From: Ruminococcaceae bacterium UBA6857
GTDB lineage: Bacteria; Bacillota; Clostridia; Oscillospirales; Acutalibacteraceae
Assembly: GCA_002451715.1 (NCBI GenBank)
Contig: DKDD01000152.1
Location: 204 to 20,591 of the forward strand
DNA: 20,388 bases
Direction of reading: 5' to 3'
The notes beneath the pieces are model-generated. The model worked only from the letters and a program-made list of their open reading frames with translations. It searched no databases and was not told the DNA's origin. Shown in pieces: positions 1-6,858 of the stretch (positions are counted from its first letter, which is position 1; each line of letters starts with the position of its first letter). Position numbers and translations under genes: made by a program.

Positions 1-93
1 CTTGTCGTTATCATGATTCACTGACTTGTCAAGAACCAACATATAACCTGTGGCTACAATAAGTACCAAAACAATCATTGCCAGATATTCCAT
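1..93 (-). CDS. N-terminus of a small or unidentified membrane protein (partial)
   Basis: Thirty-one codons are visible before the gene leaves the window: MEYLAMIVLVLIVATGYM, then LVLDKSVNHDNDK. The first 20 or so residues form one hydrophobic segment, followed by a charged, hydrophilic stretch, so this is either a single-pass membrane protein or the first helix of a larger one. The start is supported by a strong ribosome binding site (GGAGGG at 102-107) eight bases before ATG. A good promoter and an unusual leader precede it. I do not recognise the family; the short hydrophobic start recalls small transporter subunits such as KdpF, but that is only a resemblance. Confidence 0.6.
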   Translation of the reverse strand, partial: MEYLAMIVLVLIVATGYMLVLDKSVNHDNDK

Positions 94-203
94 GTATATC
101 GCCCTCCTTCAAACAATCTGGAGGGAAAGATAATATAAATTCCCTCCGAAAAAGGAAATATGCTTAATGGAGGGACAACCGCCTACCGTTTTCGGTGAAG
201 CCG
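94..203 (-). promoter_or_regulatory. Structured leader with four alternating SD/anti-SD blocks
   Basis: In transcript order the leader carries block a TCCCTCC (169-175), block b GGAGGGAA (140-147), block c TTCCCTCC (120-127) and block d GGAGGG (102-107), which is the ribosome binding site. Block a can pair with b (7 bp), b with c (8 bp, 12-base loop) and c with d (6 bp, 12-base loop). These helices exclude one another: a-b would free c to mask the ribosome binding site, and b-c would leave it open. A small ACCG/CGGT hairpin with an AAAA loop (185-196) lies near the 5' end. No uridine tract follows any helix, so control of translation is more likely than termination. The layout matches a riboswitch or protein-controlled switch; I do not recognise a known class. 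Confidence 0.55.
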
Positions 204-208
204 TTGTT

Positions 209-237
209 ATATTAGCATTATTGTCACCGTTTGTCAA
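209..237 (-). promoter_or_regulatory. Sigma-A promoter of the partial membrane-protein gene
   Basis: On the minus strand the -35 TTGACA (232-237) and -10 TAATAT (209-214) are separated by exactly 17 bases, close to the vegetative consensus. The predicted start point lies near 200-203, giving a leader of about 110 bases before the ATG at 93. Confidence 0.8.
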
Positions 238-246
238 CACAAACAC

Positions 247-280
247 AAAAATCCGCGCAGTCATTCAAGGCCGCGCGGAT
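247..280 (-). terminator. Rho-independent terminator after the panE-like gene
   Basis: Arms 251-258 and 273-280 form an 8-bp GC-rich stem (ATCCGCGC with GCGCGGAT). On the minus strand it is followed by a short T-rich run. It lies 14 bases past the stop codon of the ketopantoate reductase-like gene. Confidence 0.75.
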
Positions 281-293
281 TTGTTGCTTTCAA

Positions 294-1319
294 TTAAAAA
301 ATCATACCTCTGAACTCTTCAAGGTTTTCGGGATTGATTTTTCTTTCGCCGCGTTCAATTTCGTGAATCATTGCGGTGAGTTTGGTGTTGACCGGGGTTT
401 CAACGCCGTTTTCTTTTCCGAGCTTTGCAATGTAGCCGTTGAAAATGTCAATTTCGGTTGTTTCGCCTTTTTCAAGCGACTGAAGCGTTGAGGGCTTTAC
501 CGAAGCGTATTTGAGCTTTGAAACAAGCCAAACAACATAGCGGCAGCAGGCGTTATACGGTGCATTATCGGCAAGCATGAGCATTTTATAGTTGAGCATT
601 TTTCCGTATTTCGGAACGTCAAGACCCATCTTTTTTGCAACGCGCATTGCCTCTCTCGCAATCGCAAGATAAAGCGTTCTTGCCCTTTTGTCGTCAACCA
701 TTTTTCCAAGCGTGAGTCCCGTGATTGCGGCAGTTGCGTTAATGCAGGAATTGATGATGAGCTTTGAATACTGCTGGCGAAGAATGTTGTCCGAAATTTG
801 AGTCGGCAGAACAACAGAAAGCATTTCTTTGAGATAATCGAGATTTCCCGGATGATAGCCGCCGAGCATTCCGATATACATTTCGCCGAGCGAGGTCATT
901 GTTACGTCATTGACTGCGTTCTTTGTTGCGCCGAAGCCGATCATTACGCCGACTGCGCGCTCTTTGCCGACAACAGACGCTAACTGTTCGGTCAAAATTC
1001 CGTTTTGCATTCCGACAACAAGCGAATCTTCTTTGAGATTACCGAGAATGCTTTTTGCAACATCGAAAAGCACCTGATACTTTGTTGCGATGATTACGAT
1101 ATCAAACTTTTCGTCTTTCAGTTCTTCCACGGAAGAATAGCAGTTAAAATGAACGTTGTGGTCGCCTTTTGCGCCGTGGAGCGAAAAGCCTTCCTTTTCG
1201 ATTTTTGCTTTTGCAATTTCATTCCTCAAAAGGAGCGAAACGTCATAGCCGGATTCTTTCATGAGCACGGCGAGCGTTCCGCCGATTGCTCCGGCACCGA
1301 TGAGAAGCGTTTTTTTCAT
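294..1319 (-). CDS. 2-dehydropantoate 2-reductase family protein (PanE/ApbA)
   Basis: The 341-residue product has the full length and two-domain layout of ketopantoate reductases. The N-terminal Rossmann fold starts with the nucleotide-binding motif GAGAIGG (8-14); the conserved T-K pair is at 79-80 and MQNG at 104-107. The C-terminal helical domain begins around 180 with YSKLIINSCIN, where K186 and N190/N194 match the catalytic lysine and asparagine positions of the family; the STLQSLEKGETTEID stretch supplies the conserved acidic residues. The family reduces ketopantoate to pantoate with NADPH in coenzyme A synthesis, but many Clostridia carry paralogues of unknown substrate, so panE is not assigned. 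The ATG has an AAGGAGA site at 1328-1334. It lies 19 bp downstream of the DUF2804 gene, probably cotranscribed, and is closed by a terminator. Confidence 0.85.
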   Translation of the reverse strand: MKKTLLIGAGAIGGTLAVLMKESGYDVSLLLRNEIAKAKIEKEGFSLHGAKGDHNVHFNCYSSVEELKDEKFDIVIIATKYQVLFDVAKSILGNLKEDSLVVGMQNGILTEQLASVVGKERAVGVMIGFGATKNAVNDVTMTSLGEMYIGMLGGYHPGNLDYLKEMLSVVLPTQISDNILRQQYSKLIINSCINATAAITGLTLGKMVDDKRARTLYLAIAREAMRVAKKMGLDVPKYGKMLNYKMLMLADNAPYNACCRYVVWLVSKLKYASVKPSTLQSLEKGETTEIDIFNGYIAKLGKENGVETPVNTKLTAMIHEIERGERKINPENLEEFRGMIF

Positions 1320-1338
1320 AGTCGGTTCTCCTTTAAAC

Positions 1339-2370
1339 TTAATATTTCATGCGGACTCTTTCCGCAAAACACATGAGGTCTTTGACTTCAAGAACGGTTC
1401 CGTCGTCAAGAACGGCCTTGCCGCTCATTCTTCCGAAAACCTGATGCTGATCGGTTTCAATAACTTTTACGCTGATTTTTGCGTTGCGGTCGATAACAGG
1501 CTTGAAATCCATTTCAAACCTTCCGTCGCTCGATGTGAACGTCCACGGATCGGTATAGCTTGTTGTGGGAATGTTGAACGCAACGTCGTCAAGTTTGTGT
1601 GCCTTGCCGTCATAGAAAATAACGTTTTCCGAAGCGGCGGTCGTGTCGCCGAAGCCGTATCCGATATTGAAGCCGAACGGCTTTCCGTTAACAAGGCCGT
1701 TGCCGCTGCCCCAGTTCCATGTGTTGTCATATGTCCAAACGCCGCGGCCCCAATCGAGCGTTCCGAAATCGGTTTCGGGGTTAAAGTCATAGCGAACGCC
1801 GTCAAATTCGGCGTAGCCCGAAGCGCGCATTCAGTTGATTTTTTGATTATAATAGAAAGCTTTTTTATTCTCTTTCCACGGTGTTGCAATAACCATTGTG
1901 TCCATCGGAGGCTGGTCGAGCGTTATATCGACTTTGAGGGTTTTTCCGTCTTTAAAATTGCGGTATTCGCCGACAATGTGGCGCGTTCTTCCGTTTTTGA
2001 CAAAGTCCATGTCAAGGGTTTTGTCGTGGTAATGCAAATCGCCCTTTTCCGATGTGCGCGGAAGCTTATACTTACCCATCGGGAAAACGTTGAGAACGGA
2101 GTTCGTGATTTCCCACGGATTTTTTTCGTCAAAAACAAGCAGCGACGCAGACTGCATTCCGATATATCCGTCGTCGGAAAGAGTGAGCGCAACGGCGTGC
2201 TTATCGGAAAGAATGAGGTAATAATCCCATTCCTTGATTCTGAATTTCGGCGCTTTGATTGCCTCTCTGTTATAAATTTGAACAAGACTTCTTGACCAGC
2301 CGGGTTCGGCAAGCGTTCCGTCGCGGTTGAGAAGATTGTGTCGTTCGGTAACTTCATGATTTCGTGCCAT
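1339..2370 (-). pseudogene. DUF2804 family protein interrupted by an in-frame UGA
   Basis: Two adjacent segments in the same frame (2370-1834 and 1830-1339) together give about 343 codons, the usual size of a DUF2804 protein (function unknown, beta-rich). They are separated only by one TGA codon at 1831-1833, between FYYNQKIN and MRASGYAEFDG. Both halves look conserved: the first has RHNLLNRDGTLAEPGWSRS and the tryptophan-rich EWDYY region, the second YDFNPETDFGTLDWGRGVW and WNWGSGNG. From memory, relatives have a cysteine at or next to the UGA position (unverified), and TGC or TGT to TGA is one base change. Options are a fresh nonsense mutation, a sequencing error, readthrough, or selenocysteine; a 5-bp hairpin (ACGCC/GGCGT) starts 16 bases after the UGA. 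The start is ATG 2370 behind a G-rich site at 2378-2382; an upstream TTG at 2403 is less likely. Confidence 0.7.
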
Positions 2371-2722
2371 TTTTATACCCCCGTGAATTTGAAATTCTTT
2401 CAAAATAAAGCCGAACTGAATTTGATTTTCTTCGGCAAAAACATTACATATTAGTATACTATAACGGCAAAAAATATTAAAGGGCGTTTTTATACGTTTT
2501 ATAATTTTTAGAGGTTATCACAAAAACAGTGCGGTTTTTTTGTATGTTTTTTCCAATCGTTTTCTTTTTATATTAAAGCAGTTTTTAATTTTTTCTGACA
2601 CTTTTGTTAATTTCATTAAAACGCCTTGCCATTTTATTCGGTATATTGTAAAATTACTTGATAAAAGCTTTTTTCAAAAAAGCCGACTTTTTAAACAAGA
2701 GATTTATTCAGAGGTGAAAACG
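2371..2722. other. Divergent, AT-rich intergenic region
   Basis: This region separates the minus-strand DUF2804 gene from the plus-strand LCP gene and must hold both promoters. On minus, TATACT (2453-2458) is a possible -10 element with a poor -35, and a 6-bp GCCGAA/TTCGGC hairpin (2410-2436) lies in the leader. On plus, TATAAT at 2500-2505 has only a weak -35, while 2626-2654 is a better promoter (listed separately). A hairpin GCTTTTTT/AAAAAAGC at 2667-2683 lies between that promoter and the LCP start. No gene is seen. Confidence 0.5.
2626..2654 (+). promoter_or_regulatory. Candidate promoter of the LCP gene
   Basis: TTGCCA (2626-2631) and TAAAAT (2649-2654) are separated by 17 bases on the plus strand. 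They lie about 70 bases before the GTG start at 2723. The match to the sigma-A consensus is moderate. Confidence 0.45.
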
Positions 2723-4144
2723 GTGGACGATATTTATTTTTCCGACCGCAAAAATAATAAAAACAAACGAAACCCCGGCGCAAAAGACCGCTTTTCAAAC
2801 GAAACTCCGATTGCTCCGCGCGGAAAACTTACCGACGAAAACAAGAGCGATTCGGATTTTGTTGTGCATATTCCGGAAATTGAGGACGAAAACCCGAGAA
2901 GCAGAACGCCGAAAGGCCGCCCCGTTACCCAAAACGAAAACAGAGCAATTTCAGACGGCACTTCCTTTGTTCCGGAATACAAGCCGAAAACAAGCGCAGA
3001 AATTTACTCCGACGCACCGCGAAGCAGAACACCGAGCGGAAGACCCGTCGGCGCACAAAGCGAAATTTCAAAAGGTCCTTTGCCAAACCGCTCCCCCGTT
3101 CCGGCAAAACCGCGCACCACTCAGCCCGCCAAGAGCCCCGAACAACCGAGCAGGAATGTAAACGGCGGCAAAAAAGGAAAGAACGTTAAGTCAAAGAAAA
3201 AGCACACGGGAGCAAAAGTTGCGGGAATTATTTTTGCCGTTCTTGTTCTTCTCATCGGCGGACTTTTTGCATACGGATATTCGATTCTCGGCAAAGTTTC
3301 ATACGACACAAAGCTGGTTGACAAAAACGAATACATCAGCGAAAGCAAGCTTTACTCAAGTGCAGACGTTCGCAACATTCTTTTCATCGGAAGCGACGCA
3401 CGCGGCGACGTCAGCGGTCAGCGGTCGGACACGATGATGCTTTTTTCAATCGACAAAAAGAACAAAAAGCTGAAGCTGACCTCTTTTCTTCGCGATTCAT
3501 ACGTCTGCATTCCCTCAAGCGGATATTACAACAAACTCAACGCTTCGTTCAGTTTCGGCGGTGTTCAGCTTGCAATCGACACGCTTGAATATAACTTCCG
3601 CGTGAAAATCGACGATTATATTCTTGTTGACTTTGACGCGTTCGAAAAATTCATTGACCTTATGGGCGGACTCACGATTGATGGCGTCACCAAGGCAGAA
3701 GCAAAGTATCTTCGCGACGTTGTTAAAATCAAAGCAAAAGCGGGAACAAACCATTTCAACGGCTGGCACACGCTTTGGTATTGCCGCATTCGTTACCTTG
3801 ACGACGACTTTAACCGTACCGCAAGACAGCGCAAGGTCATTTCCGCAATCGTCAAGCAGGTTTCGAAAACCAATCCGATTAAGCTTATGAAAATCATGGA
3901 AGAGGTTCTTCCGATGATTCAAACGAATATTTCAAGAAACGAACTTGTCAAACTTGCCGCGTCATCGCTCGGCTATCTTCGCTATGACATTATGCAGCAC
4001 CGTATTCCGGCAACGGGAACATGGTCGAACAAAACAATCAGCGGCGTCGGCGATGTTCTTTACATGGACTTTGACGAAAACATCAGGCTTTTGAAAGAAT
4101 TTGTTTTTGACGCGGATAGCGAAGAGACAACAGACAAAAAATAA
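2723..4144 (+). CDS. LytR-CpsA-Psr (LCP) family cell-wall protein
   Basis: LCP enzymes move undecaprenyl-phosphate-linked glycopolymers (teichoic acids, capsule) onto peptidoglycan at the outer membrane face. The 473-residue product has a long, charged, probably disordered cytoplasmic N-terminus (1-164), one membrane helix (about 165-186), and an extracellular LCP domain from about 215. Family marks include NILFIGSDARG (D225, R227), the QRSDTMM segment (R234, D236), SFLRDSYV (R257, D258) and a late arginine-rich RTARQRK segment. The N-terminal tail contains a near-perfect duplication, PRSRTPKGRPV (58-68) and PRSRTPSGRPV (99-109). I start at GTG 2723 because GAGGTG stands just before it; the frame is open back to 2540, but that part is AT-rich with no ribosome binding site. 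A hairpin and the acyl-CoA ligase gene follow, probably in the same transcript. Confidence 0.88.
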   Translation: MDDIYFSDRKNNKNKRNPGAKDRFSNETPIAPRGKLTDENKSDSDFVVHIPEIEDENPRSRTPKGRPVTQNENRAISDGTSFVPEYKPKTSAEIYSDAPRSRTPSGRPVGAQSEISKGPLPNRSPVPAKPRTTQPAKSPEQPSRNVNGGKKGKNVKSKKKHTGAKVAGIIFAVLVLLIGGLFAYGYSILGKVSYDTKLVDKNEYISESKLYSSADVRNILFIGSDARGDVSGQRSDTMMLFSIDKKNKKLKLTSFLRDSYVCIPSSGYYNKLNASFSFGGVQLAIDTLEYNFRVKIDDYILVDFDAFEKFIDLMGGLTIDGVTKAEAKYLRDVVKIKAKAGTNHFNGWHTLWYCRIRYLDDDFNRTARQRKVISAIVKQVSKTNPIKLMKIMEEVLPMIQTNISRNELVKLAASSLGYLRYDIMQHRIPATGTWSNKTISGVGDVLYMDFDENIRLLKEFVFDADSEETTDKK

Positions 4145-4157
4145 CAACACAAAATTT

Positions 4158-4200
4158 AAGGTGATATTTAAGCGGTTTATGTTAGGTTTAATATCACCTT
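4158..4200. terminator. Long hairpin between the LCP and acyl-CoA ligase genes
   Basis: AAGGTGATATT (4158-4168) and AATATCACCTT (4190-4200) form an 11-bp perfect stem. The run that follows on plus is AT-rich but not a clean T tract, so termination may be partial. It could instead protect or process the mRNA between the two genes. Confidence 0.5.
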
Positions 4201-4228
4201 ATTATTAAATTTTCGGAAGGTGCCGCCA

Positions 4229-5965
4229 ATGGAAGAAAAAAAGAAAATCGAAACACTGCGCGACATGCTTTATTACAACGCACTGCGATACGGTCTTCGT
4301 TCTGCGGCCGTTCTTTCCGACGGCTCATCGGTTTCATATAAACAGCTTTTGCGCCATGTCAACTATCTCGGCACCGCACTTTTCAAAGAGCTTTCGCTTT
4401 CAAGCAAAAACATTGCCCTTTGCGGAAAAAACGCGTATGAATGGTGCGTTTCCTATCTTGCCGTTTCCTGCGGAAACGCTGCGGTTGTTCCGCTTGACAG
4501 AGAAATGGACGCCGAGGGAATTTGGAACGCAATTGCTTTTTCCTCCTGCAAAGGCGCAATTTGCGACGAAAAGGTTTGCAAAAAACTCCTTGCCGCAAAA
4601 AAACATCTGCCCCGCGGCTTCAAGCTCATCTGCTTTTCAAAAACAGACATTCCCGGCGTGACCGCGGCGGTGCCCGACCTTTTTTTGAAAGGTGAAGAAC
4701 TTTTGAAAAGCGGAGTTCAGGATTACACAAGCACCGAAATTCAAAAAGACAAAATGCACTTTTTGATTTTTACTTCCGGCACAACCGGCAACGCAAAGGC
4801 CGTTATGCTTTCGCACGAAAACATTGTCAGCGACTTGCAGGGAGTACTTTCAAGACTTGAGCTTTCCTGCGCAGACAGCACGCTTTGCGTTCTTCCGCTT
4901 CACCACACATATCAAACAATCGTTATGCTTGCCGTTTTATACATCGGCGGCTCGATTGGTTTTTGCGCGTCGCTTCGAAGAATGAGCGAAGAGCTTTCGG
5001 TCTTTAAGCCGACGGTTTTTGTAACGGTTCCGCTCATGCTTGAAAAAATGCACACGCGAATACTCAAAAAGCTTTCGACCCAAAGCGGAATCAAGCGCGT
5101 TTTCACAATCGGACGCGTTTCTCAAGCTCTCATAAAATACGCCCCCGACCTCAAAAAAAGAATGTATCACGTTATTCATGAGGCTTTCGGCGGAAACGTG
5201 AGAATGATAATTTGCGGCGCGGCGGCACTCAACGTTGACGTTGCGGAAGACTTTTTTTCGTTCGGTCTTCCGGTAATCATCGGCTACGGACTTACGGAAT
5301 GTTCACCGATTGTTATTTGCAACAGCGCGGCAAATCCCCTTTCGGGAAGCGTAGGAACGCCGCTTGAAAATTGCACGGTTACGGTTGAAAACCCGGACGA
5401 CAACGGAATCGGCGAAATTTGCGTTGACGGCCCTATGGTCATGCTCGGCTATTACAAAAACAAAAAAGCAACCGCACTGGTCAAAAAAGGCGGCGTTTTT
5501 CACACAGGCGACCTCGGCTACCGAGACAGCGACGGGAACTATCACATAACGGGGCGCAGCAAAAATGTCATCGTTACCAAAGGCGGAAAGAACATTTATC
5601 CGGAAGAAATTGAATTTTATCTCAACAGCGACCCCGTTGTGCTTGAATCGCTGATTTTCGGCGAAGACAAAAAGGGCGACGAGGCTGTTGTTGCCCAGGT
5701 TGTTCCGGACGAGGACGCAATCAAAGAAAAGCTTCAAAAAGACGAGCTGACTCACGACGACATTGAGGGCGCAGTTTCAGACGTTGTCAAAGGAATTAAC
5801 AAAAAGCTTCCGTCATACAAAAGTATTCACCGTTTCAGTATAAGACGGCGCGAATTTGAAAAAACTTCAACGCAGAAAATCAAACGCGACGCCGAGGAAA
5901 ACCGCGGCGAAGAACAAAAAGTTCAAAAAGAAGCGGCAAACGAAACAAAAGGCAAAGAAAAATAG
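4229..5965 (+). CDS. AMP-forming acyl-CoA ligase (long-chain fatty acid type)
   Basis: The 578-residue product belongs to the ANL adenylating superfamily, which activates a carboxylic acid with ATP and transfers it to CoA or a carrier. Visible motifs are the phosphate-binding loop TSGTTGNAK (182-190), YGLTE (353-357), TGDLG (426-430), the hinge region around R443 with GRSKNVIVTKGGKNIYPEEIE, and a late STQKIKR segment likely holding the catalytic lysine. The overall layout resembles long-chain fatty acyl-CoA ligases, but the substrate is not shown by the sequence. The last 20 residues are a charged E/K/Q-rich tail. I chose ATG 4229 because GGAAGG (4215-4220) is well spaced from it; GTG 4220 overlaps that site. 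It follows the LCP gene by 84 bp and ends at a strong terminator. Confidence 0.88.
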   Translation: MEEKKKIETLRDMLYYNALRYGLRSAAVLSDGSSVSYKQLLRHVNYLGTALFKELSLSSKNIALCGKNAYEWCVSYLAVSCGNAAVVPLDREMDAEGIWNAIAFSSCKGAICDEKVCKKLLAAKKHLPRGFKLICFSKTDIPGVTAAVPDLFLKGEELLKSGVQDYTSTEIQKDKMHFLIFTSGTTGNAKAVMLSHENIVSDLQGVLSRLELSCADSTLCVLPLHHTYQTIVMLAVLYIGGSIGFCASLRRMSEELSVFKPTVFVTVPLMLEKMHTRILKKLSTQSGIKRVFTIGRVSQALIKYAPDLKKRMYHVIHEAFGGNVRMIICGAAALNVDVAEDFFSFGLPVIIGYGLTECSPIVICNSAANPLSGSVGTPLENCTVTVENPDDNGIGEICVDGPMVMLGYYKNKKATALVKKGGVFHTGDLGYRDSDGNYHITGRSKNVIVTKGGKNIYPEEIEFYLNSDPVVLESLIFGEDKKGDEAVVAQVVPDEDAIKEKLQKDELTHDDIEGAVSDVVKGINKKLPSYKSIHRFSIRRREFEKTSTQKIKRDAEENRGEEQKVQKEAANETKGKEK

Positions 5966-5995
5966 AACATTTTAAAATGTTTTTTCATCACCGAG

Positions 5996-6025
5996 CAGTC
6001 GCCGAAAAGGCGGCTGTTTGTTTTT
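5996..6025 (+). terminator. Rho-independent terminator after the acyl-CoA ligase gene
   Basis: CAGTCGCC (5996-6003) pairs with GGCGGCTG (6009-6016) around a five-base loop, followed by TTTGTTTTT. A second perfect palindrome (5966-5981) with a T run stands directly after the stop codon. The pair closes the LCP-ligase unit. Confidence 0.85.
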
Positions 6026-6054
6026 AATTTTCAGCAAACAAAACGTGACGAAAT

Positions 6055-6177
6055 GCGGATTTTGTTCCGCCTGAAAACTTGCGCCGTGTAATTTCATAGA
6101 TAAACAATTCGACTTTTCGCATATGAATTCATAAAAACGTTTTTTAAGACACCGATTTAGAATTATATTCGTAGGGG
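6055..6177 (+). repeat. Direct repeat, copy 1
   Basis: This 123-bp stretch matches 6259-6380 with a period of 204 bases. It begins with a degenerate type-a core (GCGGATTTTGTTCCGCC), passes through an AT-rich middle, and ends in GTAGGGG, the head of the next hairpin. By eye the copies are roughly three-quarters identical, with almost no length change. Confidence 0.7.
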
Positions 6178-6194
6178 CGTCTCACGAGGCGCCC
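6171..6194 (+). repeat. GTAGGGG hairpin, core c
   Basis: GTAGGGG head, then an inverted repeat GGGCGTCTC / GAGGCGCCC with one T-G wobble. The following bases to 6222 match the reverse complement of 17381-17431. Confidence 0.75.
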
Positions 6195-6227
6195 ATTATA
6201 CCTTTCTGTTTGCACGACGTGATTTTT

Positions 6228-6252
6228 TTGCCGAAACGTTTCTCATTAGACA
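6228..6252 (-). repeat. Linker block next to a type-a hairpin
   Basis: On the minus strand this reads as GTCTAATGAGAAACGTTT followed by CGGCAAA. The same block adjoins a type-a core at 6653-6677 and, more degenerate, at 17516-17540. Confidence 0.65.
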
Positions 6253-6276
6253 GTAGGGGCGGATTGTGTTCCGCCC
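6253..6276 (+). repeat. GTAGGGG hairpin, core a
   Basis: GTAGGGG head with GGGCGGA and TCCGCCC arms around a short T/G-rich loop. Confidence 0.75.
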
Positions 6277-6380
6277 GGAAACTTGCACCATGTAAATTTA
6301 TAGACAATTTATTCGATTTTTCGTATGTGAGTTCGTAAAATCGTCTTTTAAAACAACGATATGGAATATAATTGTAGGGG
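6259..6380 (+). repeat. Direct repeat, copy 2
   Basis: Second copy of the 6055-6177 unit, beginning in the type-a hairpin (GCGGATTGTGTTCCGCCC) and ending in GTAGGGG. What follows differs: copy 1 runs into a type-c core, copy 2 into a type-b core. Confidence 0.7.
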
Positions 6381-6398
6381 TCGGACCTGTGCCGACCC
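6374..6398 (+). repeat. GTAGGGG hairpin, core b
   Basis: GTAGGGG head with GGGTCGG and CCGACCC arms around a seven-base loop. Confidence 0.75.
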
Positions 6399-6456
6399 AT
6401 TGAACATTGCACGTTGCGCAACACAAAAGACCAAACCAAAAACGGTTGGGTTCCAT

Positions 6457-6481
6457 GGGTCGGCTCGGGTCCGACCCCTAC
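6457..6481 (-). repeat. GTAGGGG hairpin, core b
   Basis: Inverted copy of core b, with GGGTCGG and CCGACCC arms and the CCTAC end on plus. It faces the 6374 copy 58 bases away. Confidence 0.75.
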
Positions 6482-6543
6482 GAATTAATCATTCAATTGC
6501 GTTTTTCAGAAACGCCACCGCAATGTTGAACACCGGTTCAATG

Positions 6544-6624
6544 CTTCATATGCCGAAGGCGTACTTCATGTTTCGCCGAAAGAAGGAACGCTTCATGCGC
6601 CGAAAGGTGCGCTTCATGTTTCAC
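6544..6624 (+). repeat. CTTCAT array 1
   Basis: Four CTTCAT units start at 6544, 6564, 6591 and 6612 (spacing 20, 27 and 21). Most are followed by a short stem: GCC/GGC with a GAA loop in the first, and GCGCC/GGTGC with a GAAA tetraloop at 6597-6610. The array sits between a core-b hairpin and a half core a. Confidence 0.65.
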
Positions 6625-6634
6625 CAACGCGCTG

Positions 6635-6652
6635 AACAAAATCCGCCCCTAC
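6635..6652 (-). repeat. GTAGGGG hairpin, truncated core a
   Basis: AACAAAATCCGCCCCTAC keeps the head, loop and one arm of core a; the other arm is replaced by GCGCTG. The copy at 17498-17515 is truncated in the same way. Confidence 0.65.
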
Positions 6653-6697
6653 CGTCTAACGAGCAACGTTTCGGCAAAGAAAATTATGTTGTGTAAA
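6653..6697 (+). repeat. Linker blocks after the truncated core a
   Basis: CGTCTAACGAGCAACGTTT, then CGGCAAA, then TTATGTTGTGTAAACA. The order matches the reverse complement of 6205-6252, where the last block reads TCACGTCGTGCAAACAG. Confidence 0.65.
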
Positions 6698-6780
6698 CAA
6701 ACACGTTCACGAGCGCCTCAAGCGACGCCCGTGCGAAAAAAGGAAACGTTTGCGTACAAAACAAAAAGGCTCGGCTTAAA

Positions 6781-6804
6781 CTTACTCTCCCTCACCGGAG
6801 TAAG
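6781..6804 (-). terminator. Possible terminator of the sigma/anti-sigma unit
   Basis: CTTACTC and GAGTAAG form a 7-bp stem 55 bases past the anti-sigma stop codon. Only TTT follows directly on minus; a better T run comes about 13 bases later. The loop contains CTCTCCCTCA, shared with the repeats at 17339 and 19561, so it may be a degraded repeat acting as a terminator. Confidence 0.35.
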
Positions 6805-6858
6805 CTCAATAAAGTTCCGCAACACCCAAACAAATTTATACGATTTTGTATGCTGCGT

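Larger units (their letters stand above)
6026..6858. other. Gene-free repeat island 1
   Basis: About 830 bases without a believable gene. It holds two copies of a 122-bp direct repeat, five GTAGGGG-type hairpin copies in both orientations, one CTTCAT array, and the two linker blocks shared with the other islands. Short open frames here read through the repeats and lack ribosome binding sites. Confidence 0.8.

Noticed and set aside
185..196. The leader as a known c-di-AMP, fluoride or guanidine riboswitch
   Set aside because: I could not find the conserved core bases of these classes; only the small hairpin and the SD/anti-SD ladder are visible.
1261..2295. 344-codon open frame on plus, opposite DUF2804 and panE-like genes
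   Set aside because: It runs antisense across two real genes, has no ribosome binding site, and its Phe/Cys/Arg-rich product looks like a codon-bias shadow.
2540..2722. N-terminal extension of the LCP frame by 61 codons
   Set aside because: The region is AT-rich, lacks a ribosome binding site and contains the likely promoter; GTG 2723 follows a good GAGGTG.
6544..6624. CTTCAT arrays as CRISPR
   Set aside because: Units are 20-27 bases with no unique spacers of regular length, and no cas genes are present.
6182..6696. Short open frames in repeat island 1 giving peptides such as MGRHRSDPYN
   Set aside because: They translate the GTAGGGG hairpins and have no ribosome binding sites; similar peptides appear wherever the hairpin is.
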